38,288 nucleotides of DNA, taken from contig CALWJT010000032.1 in assembly GCA_944381075.1 (NCBI GenBank), positions 1 through 38,288 on the forward strand, given 5' to 3'. How positions within the stretch are numbered: position 1 is the stretch's first letter; each line of letters opens with the position of its first letter. This DNA is from an uncultured Clostridia bacterium. Lineage in GTDB: Bacteria; Bacillota; Clostridia; Oscillospirales; CAG-272. Below the pieces are notes generated by a model that saw nothing but the letters and a program-made list of their open reading frames with translations, searched no databases and had not been told where the DNA came from. Shown piece by piece: positions 1 to 6,933 of the stretch. Position numbers and translations under genes: made by a program.

Positions 1-107
1 CTCCGAAAGGTATTCAGCGCAAGTTGCTCCACTGCCTTGCACCACCCGGCAGCTCTCTTAGGAGCAGCGCTCCGCCTACTTGGTTTCTTCTACGCATTTG
101 AATGATT
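1..107 (-). promoter_or_regulatory. T-box leader (partial), specifier UAC, likely tyrS
   Basis: Read on the minus strand, this stretch has the hallmarks of T-box Stem I. An AGTA motif lies on the 5' side, opposite GAA-TAC on the 3' side (S-turn plus specifier codon). The pairings AGCGC/GCGCT and GCTCC/GGAGC build the helix. The distal part has AGAGAG followed by CTGCC-GGGTGGTGCAAG-GCAG, a typical distal loop. The specifier reads UAC, so the expected ligand is uncharged tRNA-Tyr and the regulated gene probably tyrS. The antiterminator and the gene lie beyond the left edge. A promoter with 17-bp spacing sits just upstream. T-boxes of this kind are typical of Firmicutes. The structure was read by eye and not folded. 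Confidence 0.75.
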
Positions 108-113
108 GGGCAT

Positions 114-142
114 ATCTTATCACCAAGCGCCCATGGTGTCAA
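114..142 (-). promoter_or_regulatory. Predicted sigma-A promoter of the T-box transcript
   Basis: On the minus strand a perfect TTGACA (137-142) is followed after 17 bp by TAAGAT (114-119, four of six matches to TATAAT). It points leftward, and the predicted start near 107 leads straight into the T-box Stem I, which supports both calls. Confidence 0.55.
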
Positions 143-361
143 CGTTTTTTTGCTTTAAGGAACGTTTCCGGCGCATTCGGTTGCATGCACAAATTCCCGC
201 TTGTTGCACGCAATTTGCCCGAACGACCCTACCCCAATTTGCATCAGCGTCGCGAGGGCGCATTTGCCTTCTAAACAAACAACCTTGGCGGCCAACTGCC
301 TGCCAGACGAATTGTTGGGACATTCTAAAAGGGATGTTAACCAGATTTGCGTGTACTTTTC
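143..361. other. Intergenic stretch, no gene seen
   Basis: Short open frames exist here on both strands, but none has a ribosome site, a recognisable product or a consistent codon pattern. The stretch lies between the T-box promoter and the end of the serine recombinase gene, so one end of the integrated element could fall here. I see no clear attachment-site repeat. Confidence 0.4.
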
Positions 362-403
362 AAAAATAAAACGCCTAAAACTGCAGTAGTTTAGGCGTTT
401 TTT
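362..403. terminator. Bidirectional terminator overlapping the recombinase 3' end
   Basis: Twelve-bp perfect arms (368-379 and 390-401) enclose a 10-nt loop, with a T-run on the plus side (398-403) and an A/T-rich run on the other side (362-371), so it could stop transcription both ways. The hairpin is also coding: the last residues of the recombinase (KTPKLLQF) and its stop codon are read from the stem. Confidence 0.7.
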
Positions 404-1871
404 CTGGTGGAGTAGCCCCATCAAAATCCGAACTCAACGCCGACTCGATCTCTTCAAGCGAGATCGTCTGCGTCCCATGTTGATAGTTGTAGGTCAAGAC
501 CAGTTTATCATCGAACACATACACGGCGTTTACAAATGTATCAATCAGGCGTTTCTGAAAATCACGGTTTGCTGGATCGCCATGACGGAACTGCTCAAAC
601 CATGCCGTCATCTGTTCGCGGGTCAGCTTTGGCTTTTGCAGTTCGGCAGTCTGGATATTCGCAAGGATTTCTTCTTTTCGTGCTTCCAGCTCATCAAGCC
701 GCTGTTTGGTGGACGGCGTGAAAATGCCCTGCTCGATTGCTTTCAGAATGTTTCCAATGGAGGACTCGGTTTCCGCAAGCTGTGAGCGAAGCGCAGGGGC
801 TGTTATGTCTTCCTGCTCCTGCATAACAAGAATTGCATCGATGAGCCTGTTAATCTTCTCTTCATCCATGACGCGCTGCATGGTCAGGCGGACAACAACA
901 CGTTCAATCCAGTCTTTGCGAACAGCCTTCTTGTCGCAATCCTTCAGGCGCTTCGCTCCGCTGCATTTGTAATAATAGTGCATAGCGCCGGTATGGCTCT
1001 TGCCGCTTTCACCAACCATCATGCGCTCACATTTACCGCAGAACAGCTTCGTTGTCAGCAGATAGTCCTCTTTTGCTTTTGCCATTGCGGGAGCATGGCG
1101 GTTCTTCTCCATGCGTTCCTGCACACGGTTGAACAGGTCTTCCGGAACGATAGCAGGAACGCCGCCCTCAATTACAACATCCTGATAGCGATACTCGCCA
1201 ATGTATTTGCGGTTTTTCAGAAGAGAGCTGAAACTATTGATATTGAAGGGCTGTCCCCTTTTCGTTTTAAGTCCGCGGGCATTGAAATCCTCAACAATAG
1301 AACGAACCGATTTGCCATCAGCATACTTTTCAAATATCTCAACCACTAATGGTGCAGTCACGGGATCGATCACAAGCTTCTGTGCTTTCTTGTCCAACAG
1401 ATAGCCGAGCGGAACGCCACCGCCGTTGTTTTTTCCTTTCAATGCATTCTCTTTCTGCCCACGATGGATCTTCTCTGATAACTCAGCAGAATAGAACTCA
1501 GCATAGCCCTCCAGCATTGCTTCCAGAATAATACCCTCCGGGCCTTCGGAGATATGCTCTTTCGCAGAAATAACCTTTACGCCGTTCTTTTTCAGAATGT
1601 GCTTGTAGTGAGCGCTGTCGTAACGGTCGCGGGAAAAGCGGTCGAGCTTCCATACAAGCACAATCTCGAACAGCTCTTTTGCACTGTCCTTGATCATGTG
1701 CTGGAACTCGGGTCGATCTGCTGTTTTTGCAGATAATGCCCGGTCAATATACGTTCCAACAATGGTCATGTTGTTGCGTTCAGCATATTCCCTGCACTCG
1801 CGGAGCTGACCTTCAATGGATTCCTCGCGCTGGCTATCAGAGGAATAGCGGGCGTAGATAACAGCGTTCAT
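375..1871 (-). CDS. Large serine recombinase (498 aa)
   Basis: Site-specific DNA recombinase of the large serine type, expected to integrate or excise the mobile DNA it sits in. The N-terminal resolvase domain (about 1-145) has YARYS with the catalytic Ser10 and the KLDRFSRDR arginines (75-83). A recombinase domain follows (about 150-265), then a zinc ribbon with Cys278, Cys281, Cys303 and Cys312, a coiled-coil-rich part (about 340-410) and a C-terminal tail. Length and domain order fit intact family members. The start codon overlaps the stop of the upstream DUF1016 gene (ATGA), so the two are probably translationally coupled in one operon with the XRE gene. No partner directionality factor is obvious. 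The family call is firm. Which DNA it moves is inference. Confidence 0.93.
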   Translation of the reverse strand: MNAVIYARYSSDSQREESIEGQLRECREYAERNNMTIVGTYIDRALSAKTADRPEFQHMIKDSAKELFEIVLVWKLDRFSRDRYDSAHYKHILKKNGVKVISAKEHISEGPEGIILEAMLEGYAEFYSAELSEKIHRGQKENALKGKNNGGGVPLGYLLDKKAQKLVIDPVTAPLVVEIFEKYADGKSVRSIVEDFNARGLKTKRGQPFNINSFSSLLKNRKYIGEYRYQDVVIEGGVPAIVPEDLFNRVQERMEKNRHAPAMAKAKEDYLLTTKLFCGKCERMMVGESGKSHTGAMHYYYKCSGAKRLKDCDKKAVRKDWIERVVVRLTMQRVMDEEKINRLIDAILVMQEQEDITAPALRSQLAETESSIGNILKAIEQGIFTPSTKQRLDELEARKEEILANIQTAELQKPKLTREQMTAWFEQFRHGDPANRDFQKRLIDTFVNAVYVFDDKLVLTYNYQHGTQTISLEEIESALSSDFDGATPPEKTPKLLQF

Positions 1872-2890
1872 TCTTCATCACCCTCGTTGCCTTCGCCACT
1901 TTCCAAAGCAAGCTCTGTCAATTCACGCAGCTTGTTTTGTAGAAGCGTCTTGTCGGGAAGACAAAGCCGATAATCTGCAACAAGTGTGGGCGACATACTG
2001 CGGCTTAAAGCATATTCGACAACCGCGTCATCCTTGCTGGCGCAAAGAATAACGCCTACACTTGGATTTTCATTTGGTTTCTTCACATCGCGGTCAAGTG
2101 CTTCGAGATAAAAATTGATCTGCCCGATGTGTTCCGGCTTGAATTTTCCGATTTTCAGTTCAATCGGGACAAGGCAGGAAAGCACACGGTTATAAAACAG
2201 CAAGTCGATGAAGAAATCTGTATTGCCGACCTGAACACGGTACTCCTCACCGATAAAGGTAAAGTCCCAACCAAATTCAAGTATAAACTGCTTCAGATTT
2301 TCGATGATTGCTTTACGGAGATTCTTTTCAGAAAATTGCTCCGGCAAGTCCAGAAACTCAAGCACATAGGTATCGAGGATGCTTTCACGCACATCATGCG
2401 AAACGGATTCAGGCATCGGCTTCTTGGCAGAAATCATTGAACGCTCATAGTACGATGTGCCGATCTGACGCTCCAACTCACGTTTGGAATAATGTTCCTT
2501 CGCACAGAGCGCCATGTAAAAATGCCGTTCATCTGCCGTCTTGGAGCCAGACATAATAAGCAGATGGTTTGTCCAGCTGATTTGTGTCACCAGTGGTGTC
2601 ACAAATTCATCGTCCTTGTAAGTCTCGTAGAATTGCTTCATACGATAGAGACCGCGACGATTGAAACCTTTGATGTTGGGGTTCTCTTGCGCAATGTATG
2701 CGGCAACTTCGTCAATGATCTTATCGCCAAAGCTTGATGCAGAACAAAGCTCTGACAAATACGCACCGACGCTCCAATACATCTGAATAAGCTCTGCATT
2801 GACTGCTTTCATGGCGCGGCTGCGGGCGTTGTCGATGATATGGATGACTTCATCAAACTGTCCCGGATTATGGGTTAATTCATTGCTCAT
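1868..2890 (-). CDS. DUF1016 (YhcG-type) PDDEXK nuclease-like protein
   Basis: 340-aa protein of the DUF1016/YhcG family. The N-terminal half (EVIHIIDNARSRAMKAVN, then YWSVGAYLS) matches the DUF1016 N domain. The C-terminal half carries a PDDEXK-type core: an Asp in FFIDLLFY, then ELK in VPIELKIGKF, followed by the HIGQINFYLEAL helix. The start at 2890 is chosen because its ATG overlaps the XRE stop codon (ATGA) and GGAGG lies 7 nt upstream. An in-frame ATG at 2965 would give 25 extra residues inside the XRE gene and is less likely. YhcG-type proteins often travel with restriction-modification and mobile elements. The true substrate is not known, and a defensive or element-maintenance role is inference. 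Confidence 0.88.
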   Translation of the reverse strand: MSNELTHNPGQFDEVIHIIDNARSRAMKAVNAELIQMYWSVGAYLSELCSASSFGDKIIDEVAAYIAQENPNIKGFNRRGLYRMKQFYETYKDDEFVTPLVTQISWTNHLLIMSGSKTADERHFYMALCAKEHYSKRELERQIGTSYYERSMISAKKPMPESVSHDVRESILDTYVLEFLDLPEQFSEKNLRKAIIENLKQFILEFGWDFTFIGEEYRVQVGNTDFFIDLLFYNRVLSCLVPIELKIGKFKPEHIGQINFYLEALDRDVKKPNENPSVGVILCASKDDAVVEYALSRSMSPTLVADYRLCLPDKTLLQNKLRELTELALESGEGNEGDEE

Positions 2891-3243
2891 ATCTTCGCCT
2901 CCCCAAGCATTTTCAGCATTGCTTCTTTCAGCTTTTCGTTCATCGGTGATTCCGGATCGAAGCACATCTCAACAAACTTCCTCAGTTCAGGATTGTTCGC
3001 GTCAACCGGAGGTTTCGCTTCATACAACTTACCGTGCGGATCATCGCAACGGGCGAAGATGTAGTCCATTGAAACGTCAAAGTAGTCCGCATACTTGCGC
3101 AGAAGCTCAACCGTCGGCGTTGCCTGACCGTTCTCATAGCGGTTGATGCTGGACTGTGTGGAGCCGATCACCTCGGCAAACTTCGCTTGGGAAAGCCCGG
3201 TGCCCTCCCGCAGGATTTTCATCCTGTTACCCAGCTCTTTCAT
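2887..3243 (-). CDS. XRE-family transcriptional regulator
   Basis: 118-aa protein with an N-terminal helix-turn-helix of the Cro/CI (XRE) type: GLSQAKFAEVIGSTQSSINRYENG at about residues 13-36, followed by LLRKYADYFDVSMDYIF, the usual end of this domain. The C-terminal third is unassigned. The start at 3243 is preferred to the in-frame ATG at 3258 because GGAGG sits 8 nt before it. It is the first gene of the XRE-nuclease-recombinase operon. Its promoter lies inside a 13-bp inverted repeat about 35-70 nt upstream, which suggests that the protein represses its own operon. The family call is firm and autoregulation is inferred. Confidence 0.9.
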   Translation of the reverse strand: MKELGNRMKILREGTGLSQAKFAEVIGSTQSSINRYENGQATPTVELLRKYADYFDVSMDYIFARCDDPHGKLYEAKPPVDANNPELRKFVEMCFDPESPMNEKLKEAMLKMLGEAKI

Positions 3244-3272
3244 TGATTCAACCTCCATTTCGGGTTAAGAAC

Positions 3273-3314
3273 AGTATAATCAAAATCCGGGCTGTTGTCA
3301 ACCCGGATTTTGAT
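3273..3314 (-). promoter_or_regulatory. Promoter and palindromic operator of the XRE operon
   Basis: On the minus strand TTGACA (3296-3301) and TATACT (3273-3278) are 17 bp apart, close to perfect sigma-A consensus. A perfect 13-bp inverted repeat has arms 3279-3291 and 3302-3314 (ATCAAAATCCGGG and its complement), separated by 10 bp. Its arms flank the -35 box and fill the spacer, so a dimeric repressor bound here would block RNA polymerase. The XRE protein encoded just downstream is the obvious candidate. Confidence 0.8.
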
Positions 3315-3344
3315 ATTTTGAAATTGCTTATCAAGTCATGGAAT

Positions 3345-3827
3345 CTACTTGGCGCTTTCGATGCGCGAAAGAACCAGTTCTGTCGTAATATCTGCCTTTT
3401 TCATTTTGATAACCGAAGCAATACACTTAGAATACTCTATGGCGCAATCCAAAAGAATCCCCTGCACTGAAATAAACACAGCGCCGTTCTGTTCTGCCAG
3501 TGGGAAAATCACTTGTGATTGTTTGTGTGAAAAAACTTCTATCGGCAGTTGGATATGTCGAATCTGCCTATGCGTTTCTTCCAAATGGTGAATTGCATCC
3601 CAATATTTCAAATATCCGGAATTCATCGCCTCCTGAAGAATTTCTTTTGCCACCACTTGCGTCAACTTTTTTTGCAAACAGGCATATTCCTGGTTTTCTT
3701 TCTCCGCTCTTTCTGCAAGAAAAACTTGCTGTTCATCGCCTGAAAATATCTCTGATGGTTTTTGTTTTGCAGCAAGAACACTTTCTTTTGACAGCATCTG
3801 TTCTGGTTCAATATGCAGTCCATTCAT
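3345..3827 (-). CDS. Hypothetical protein (160 aa)
   Basis: I do not recognise this protein. It is hydrophilic, with a Glu/Lys/Gln-rich middle that probably forms a coiled coil (about 35-90, including AERAEKENQEYACLQKKL), then a more ordered C-terminal half with VFSHKQSQVIFPLAEQNGAVFISVQG. There is no signal peptide or membrane segment. Its ATG overlaps the stop of the preceding gene (ATGA), so the two are probably translated together. It ends 30 bp before the XRE promoter region. The base composition is more balanced than in the AT-rich genes further upstream. It probably belongs to the mobile-element cargo. Confidence 0.55.
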   Translation of the reverse strand: MNGLHIEPEQMLSKESVLAAKQKPSEIFSGDEQQVFLAERAEKENQEYACLQKKLTQVVAKEILQEAMNSGYLKYWDAIHHLEETHRQIRHIQLPIEVFSHKQSQVIFPLAEQNGAVFISVQGILLDCAIEYSKCIASVIKMKKADITTELVLSRIESAK

Positions 3828-4123
3828 ATCGGCGATTGATGTAACAAGCTTTTCTCCGCCCGTTGAAGCAACAAGGTATCTACCATCTCCATGCTACCAT
3901 TCTGCACAGAGATCCTTTGAATCGGCCCGTTATTCGAAATTTTGCTACAAATCGCAGTCAAGAGTTCGTCCACGGCGCTGTTTCCCCAGGAAAGGTCTGC
4001 CACTTTGTCCGTGACTGCATCATGCCGGTTGGTTACCCTTAGTTCACAGGGTCCATCGCTCCCCGACAAATGCCACACGCCATCGGCCGATGAGGTTTTT
4101 CTTATATCCCGAACAGACAGCAA
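3824..4123 (-). CDS. Hypothetical protein, possibly an N-terminally truncated gene
   Basis: Unrecognised 99-aa reading frame with a TTG start and no good ribosome site. The frame stays open further upstream and into the 3' end of the FkbH-like gene, so this may be the C-terminal remnant of a longer protein. Visible residues include SADGVWHLSGSDGPCELRV and a mixed C-terminal part. The coupling overlap with the 160-aa gene (ATGA at 3824-3827) argues that the end of the frame is really translated. The start coordinate is uncertain. Confidence 0.4.
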   Translation of the reverse strand: MLSVRDIRKTSSADGVWHLSGSDGPCELRVTNRHDAVTDKVADLSWGNSAVDELLTAICSKISNNGPIQRISVQNGSMEMVDTLLLQRAEKSLLHQSPI

Positions 4124-4172
4124 AAGCAGAATTAGGCACCAATCCTTTTGTGTTTTGTCTACTAACCTAAAG

Positions 4173-5717
4173 TTAAAGGATTTCGCGGTTGACTATAACA
4201 GCATTCGGGAACGACTTGGATAAAAGCGTTTTAAATGCCGCATTCTTGCCTGTTGATTGAAACTCTATCCTTTTGATTGGATGCTTGTCCGAAATAAATT
4301 CGATCATCTTGTCCTCAATTTCTCGTCCTAATGCTCGACAGGATAAACTAAAAAGCGTTAAGGCTTCCCCTTTAACCTCCATTGCCCCTACAAGTCCCAA
4401 ATCAGAAAATCGGTCACAAACGGAAACAGAATACAGTTTAAAAGCTCCAGAAGCAATGTGCCCCTTGATTTCAGCTACTGTATATCGTCTGCCATTGGTA
4501 CATTTATTTGTCCGTTGAGTAAGTTCGGCGATACGGCTATATTCGATAAGCACCGCCTCGTGAATTTCTGTCCTGATTTCGAGAGCAGCTATATAATCCG
4601 CATAATCCGTATATTTCGCTTTTAGCTCTTCCCGAAATTTATTGGTCCGATAAGTTTCGTTGCGTTTATCGATGTCCGCTATGTTAACGTTACTTTTCAG
4701 ATTAAAGCAGGAGAACTGCTCAAATTCCATATCCCGTTTAAAGAGAATGGCCGTCACTTCCGGCAGCAGCGCCTTCACCGCCTCAATCTCAACAGGAGAG
4801 TCATCCACAAATACCATGCTGTCAAGCCCGATATTCAGTTTCTCCGCGATTTTCTGGATATTGCTGGGTTTGTCCTCCCAATTTACCTGAAAGCAGGCGA
4901 TATACTCTTCTTTTAAAAGCATCTCGCCGTGCTCGTGGAACATGACTAATACATCTGACAAATCATTCTTGCTGCATATAGCAAGAATGACACCATGATA
5001 GTAAAGTGACAGAACAAACTTCTGAAAATCCTGATAGACCCGGCCTAATCCGTTGCTACTTAGTTTCAGGTTTTCAATCCCATCTTCGGAGAGAATACCG
5101 CCCCAAAGGACATTATCGCAATCTAAAACAAGGCATTTTTTAGTGACGCCCTGTTCAATCAGATATTGCTTGTGGATTTCGTTTACAGCGGCTTCGATCA
5201 GTATTTTGGAATAGGGCGCATTCCAGCGGTATTTTCCCTTGCGATCATAGGCATTGATAATACCGACCCCTGCAATAAGATGCTTTAGATCGATGAATAA
5301 CACTTGTTCGCCCAAAGTATCCTTTAATGTAAAATTCAGCTTATCAACAAAATCATAGTACACATGACCAATTGTCGCAAAAAGCGGCAGGTCGTAATCT
5401 TCAAACAAGAACCATAGAATTTTCACATGAGAAATGTGTGTCAGATCAGCATACAACTTTTTACAAAGTGCAATGGTTTCATCCGAGCCTTGTTCTGCCA
5501 AGGAGTAAAATTGTCCTGGAAGCAAAGCCTCTATGTTTAACCAAACTACAATCAAATCAGCGCTTACAAGCTGTGTTTGAAATTCCGCCTCTGTATGTTC
5601 TCCAAATGAAATCGGGAAAATAGCGGTATTTTCACCAAAATACTGCTTTGTCAGCGGCAGGAAGTGGGGTTCAAATATGATATTAGAAATAACCGCTATA
5701 TGTAATCCAATTTCCAT
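4173..5717 (-). CDS. FkbH-like HAD-family protein (glyceryl-ACP synthase type)
   Basis: 514-aa protein of the HAD-IIIC/FkbH family. In studied members the HAD domain dephosphorylates a 1,3-bisphosphoglycerate-derived unit and loads a glyceryl group on an acyl carrier protein. Seen here: an N-terminal SGNH-like region (1-190), HAD motif I LVLDCDNVLWGG (Asp199, Asp201), motif II CSKND (Ser249), a Lys in NWEDKP (283), motif III FVDDSP (Asp305, Asp306), and a C-terminal acyltransferase-like part from about 360. The start at 5717 follows the carrier-protein gene by 1 nt. The in-frame start at 5768 would overlap that gene and is rejected. The adjacent ACP is the natural partner. The glyceryl substrate is family knowledge, not shown by this sequence. 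Confidence 0.88.
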   Translation of the reverse strand: MEIGLHIAVISNIIFEPHFLPLTKQYFGENTAIFPISFGEHTEAEFQTQLVSADLIVVWLNIEALLPGQFYSLAEQGSDETIALCKKLYADLTHISHVKILWFLFEDYDLPLFATIGHVYYDFVDKLNFTLKDTLGEQVLFIDLKHLIAGVGIINAYDRKGKYRWNAPYSKILIEAAVNEIHKQYLIEQGVTKKCLVLDCDNVLWGGILSEDGIENLKLSSNGLGRVYQDFQKFVLSLYYHGVILAICSKNDLSDVLVMFHEHGEMLLKEEYIACFQVNWEDKPSNIQKIAEKLNIGLDSMVFVDDSPVEIEAVKALLPEVTAILFKRDMEFEQFSCFNLKSNVNIADIDKRNETYRTNKFREELKAKYTDYADYIAALEIRTEIHEAVLIEYSRIAELTQRTNKCTNGRRYTVAEIKGHIASGAFKLYSVSVCDRFSDLGLVGAMEVKGEALTLFSLSCRALGREIEDKMIEFISDKHPIKRIEFQSTGKNAAFKTLLSKSFPNAVIVNREIL

Positions 5718-5718
5718 T

Positions 5719-5989
5719 TTATTCACCCATTGAGTTGTTTTGATTATCAACAACAGCAGATATGACATCAGTCATTTTGGATATGGTGTTCATCTCAGTT
5801 AACAGCAACTTTGAATCTGGCATTTCACATTCGAACTCTTCTTCAAGAGAAACAACAATCCGGATAAATTTGGATAGAATCCATTCCGAGTTTTGATAAC
5901 TCGGAATCGTATTGTTCAACAGTTACCGCTCCGTTTTCAATGTTTGTGTTGACAATTTCAAGTATTTTTTCCTTTGTAACTTCGTTCAT
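5719..5989 (-). pseudogene. Acyl carrier protein gene with a 1-nt frameshift
   Basis: Read from the ATG at 5989 (overlapping the previous stop as ATGA), the frame gives a normal ACP N-terminus and reaches LGMDSI, with the Ser that would carry phosphopantetheine, but then runs into a stop at 5843-5845 after 48 residues. The rest of a good ACP (KFIRIVVSLEEEFECEMPDSK, ending VVDNQNNSMGE) continues in the next frame. Removing one C from the run at about 5872-5873 restores a single ~90-aa ACP. So the gene is either broken by an insertion, read by frameshifting, or carries a sequencing error. It lies directly before the FkbH-like gene, the expected partner enzyme. Confidence 0.8.
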
Positions 5990-6909
5990 TCGGATACCCC
6001 CAAGAAAACGCGCTTATTTATTGCGATTTTCTCTTTGTCTTTTTCGGTCAAATCATCTTTTATCAGATCATATAGGTTTTCTGCTTCAAGCCGAGTCTTA
6101 AAATCGCATTTCCACTTTTTTTGTTCTTTGACACATAAGCCGTAGTAATCAAGCAATGCCTCTCCTTCGGGAGTCTTGAATGCTTCTATGTATTGTCTGA
6201 GAATCTCGTCGTCGAACACTTGTCCGGTGTGGTACAGGATGTAGAATACATACGGAATGATTTCATATCTTGAGCTCATCGCATACAGTTTGTCCAATGT
6301 GATCGTGTCAAGATTGTTTTTCAGAAGATAATATACGTCCTTGAACATATCGTATTTGATGCTTTTGCGTGTAGCAAGCAGGAAAATAGAGTTCATATCT
6401 TTATAGTGATGAAGAATAAGCTGAACCATTGCTTTAAGCGGAGGAAGAGTTTTTACTCTCACTCCGTAGATGTCCATGACTATTGTGTCGGATAGAAATT
6501 CGTCAATATCGATCCGCTTCCCGGTATATTCACCCCAAAAAATATCATAGTTTAGATCAATAATTATATTGATGTTTATTATTTCACACTGCTTTGTGTA
6601 AGATGGCGTTTGGTGCGAATATGCCAAGTGGAGTACTCGTTCTTCTTTTGTCAAGCAATTATATTTAAATCCATTGTTCAGTAAAACAGAATGTATCTCT
6701 TTAAGCATTCCTTTGTTAATTAAGATATCTATATCTGACCAATATCTATTCCCGTATGCCTTAAATGCAAAAAAAGATAATGCCTCTCCTTTTATGTATG
6801 CATACGGGAAGTCAGCGATTTGTTCAAATACTGAACGACATTTTACAAGCATTAACGAAGAAAAAACTTTATTGGCAGCACTTATATTTTCCAAATACAA
6901 CTCACTCAT
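5986..6909 (-). CDS. NTP_transf_5-type nucleotidyltransferase
   Basis: 307-aa protein resembling the uncharacterised nucleotidyltransferase family PF14907 (NTP_transf_5), often found in peptide-modification gene clusters. The core motif is visible: IKGEALSFFAF at 39-49 followed by YWSDIDILIN with Asp59 and Asp61 as candidate metal ligands, then the IIIDLNYDIFW strand near 120. The C-terminal half is helical. There is no signal peptide. The stop overlaps the ACP start (ATGA), and the ABC exporter gene is 24 nt upstream, so all belong to one operon. The reaction, perhaps transfer of a nucleotide to a product or carrier, is not known. Base composition is AT-rich. Confidence 0.78.
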   Translation of the reverse strand: MSELYLENISAANKVFSSLMLVKCRSVFEQIADFPYAYIKGEALSFFAFKAYGNRYWSDIDILINKGMLKEIHSVLLNNGFKYNCLTKEERVLHLAYSHQTPSYTKQCEIININIIIDLNYDIFWGEYTGKRIDIDEFLSDTIVMDIYGVRVKTLPPLKAMVQLILHHYKDMNSIFLLATRKSIKYDMFKDVYYLLKNNLDTITLDKLYAMSSRYEIIPYVFYILYHTGQVFDDEILRQYIEAFKTPEGEALLDYYGLCVKEQKKWKCDFKTRLEAENLYDLIKDDLTEKDKEKIAINKRVFLGVSE

Positions 6910-6933
6910 TTCTTGGTTAGACTAATTATCAAT

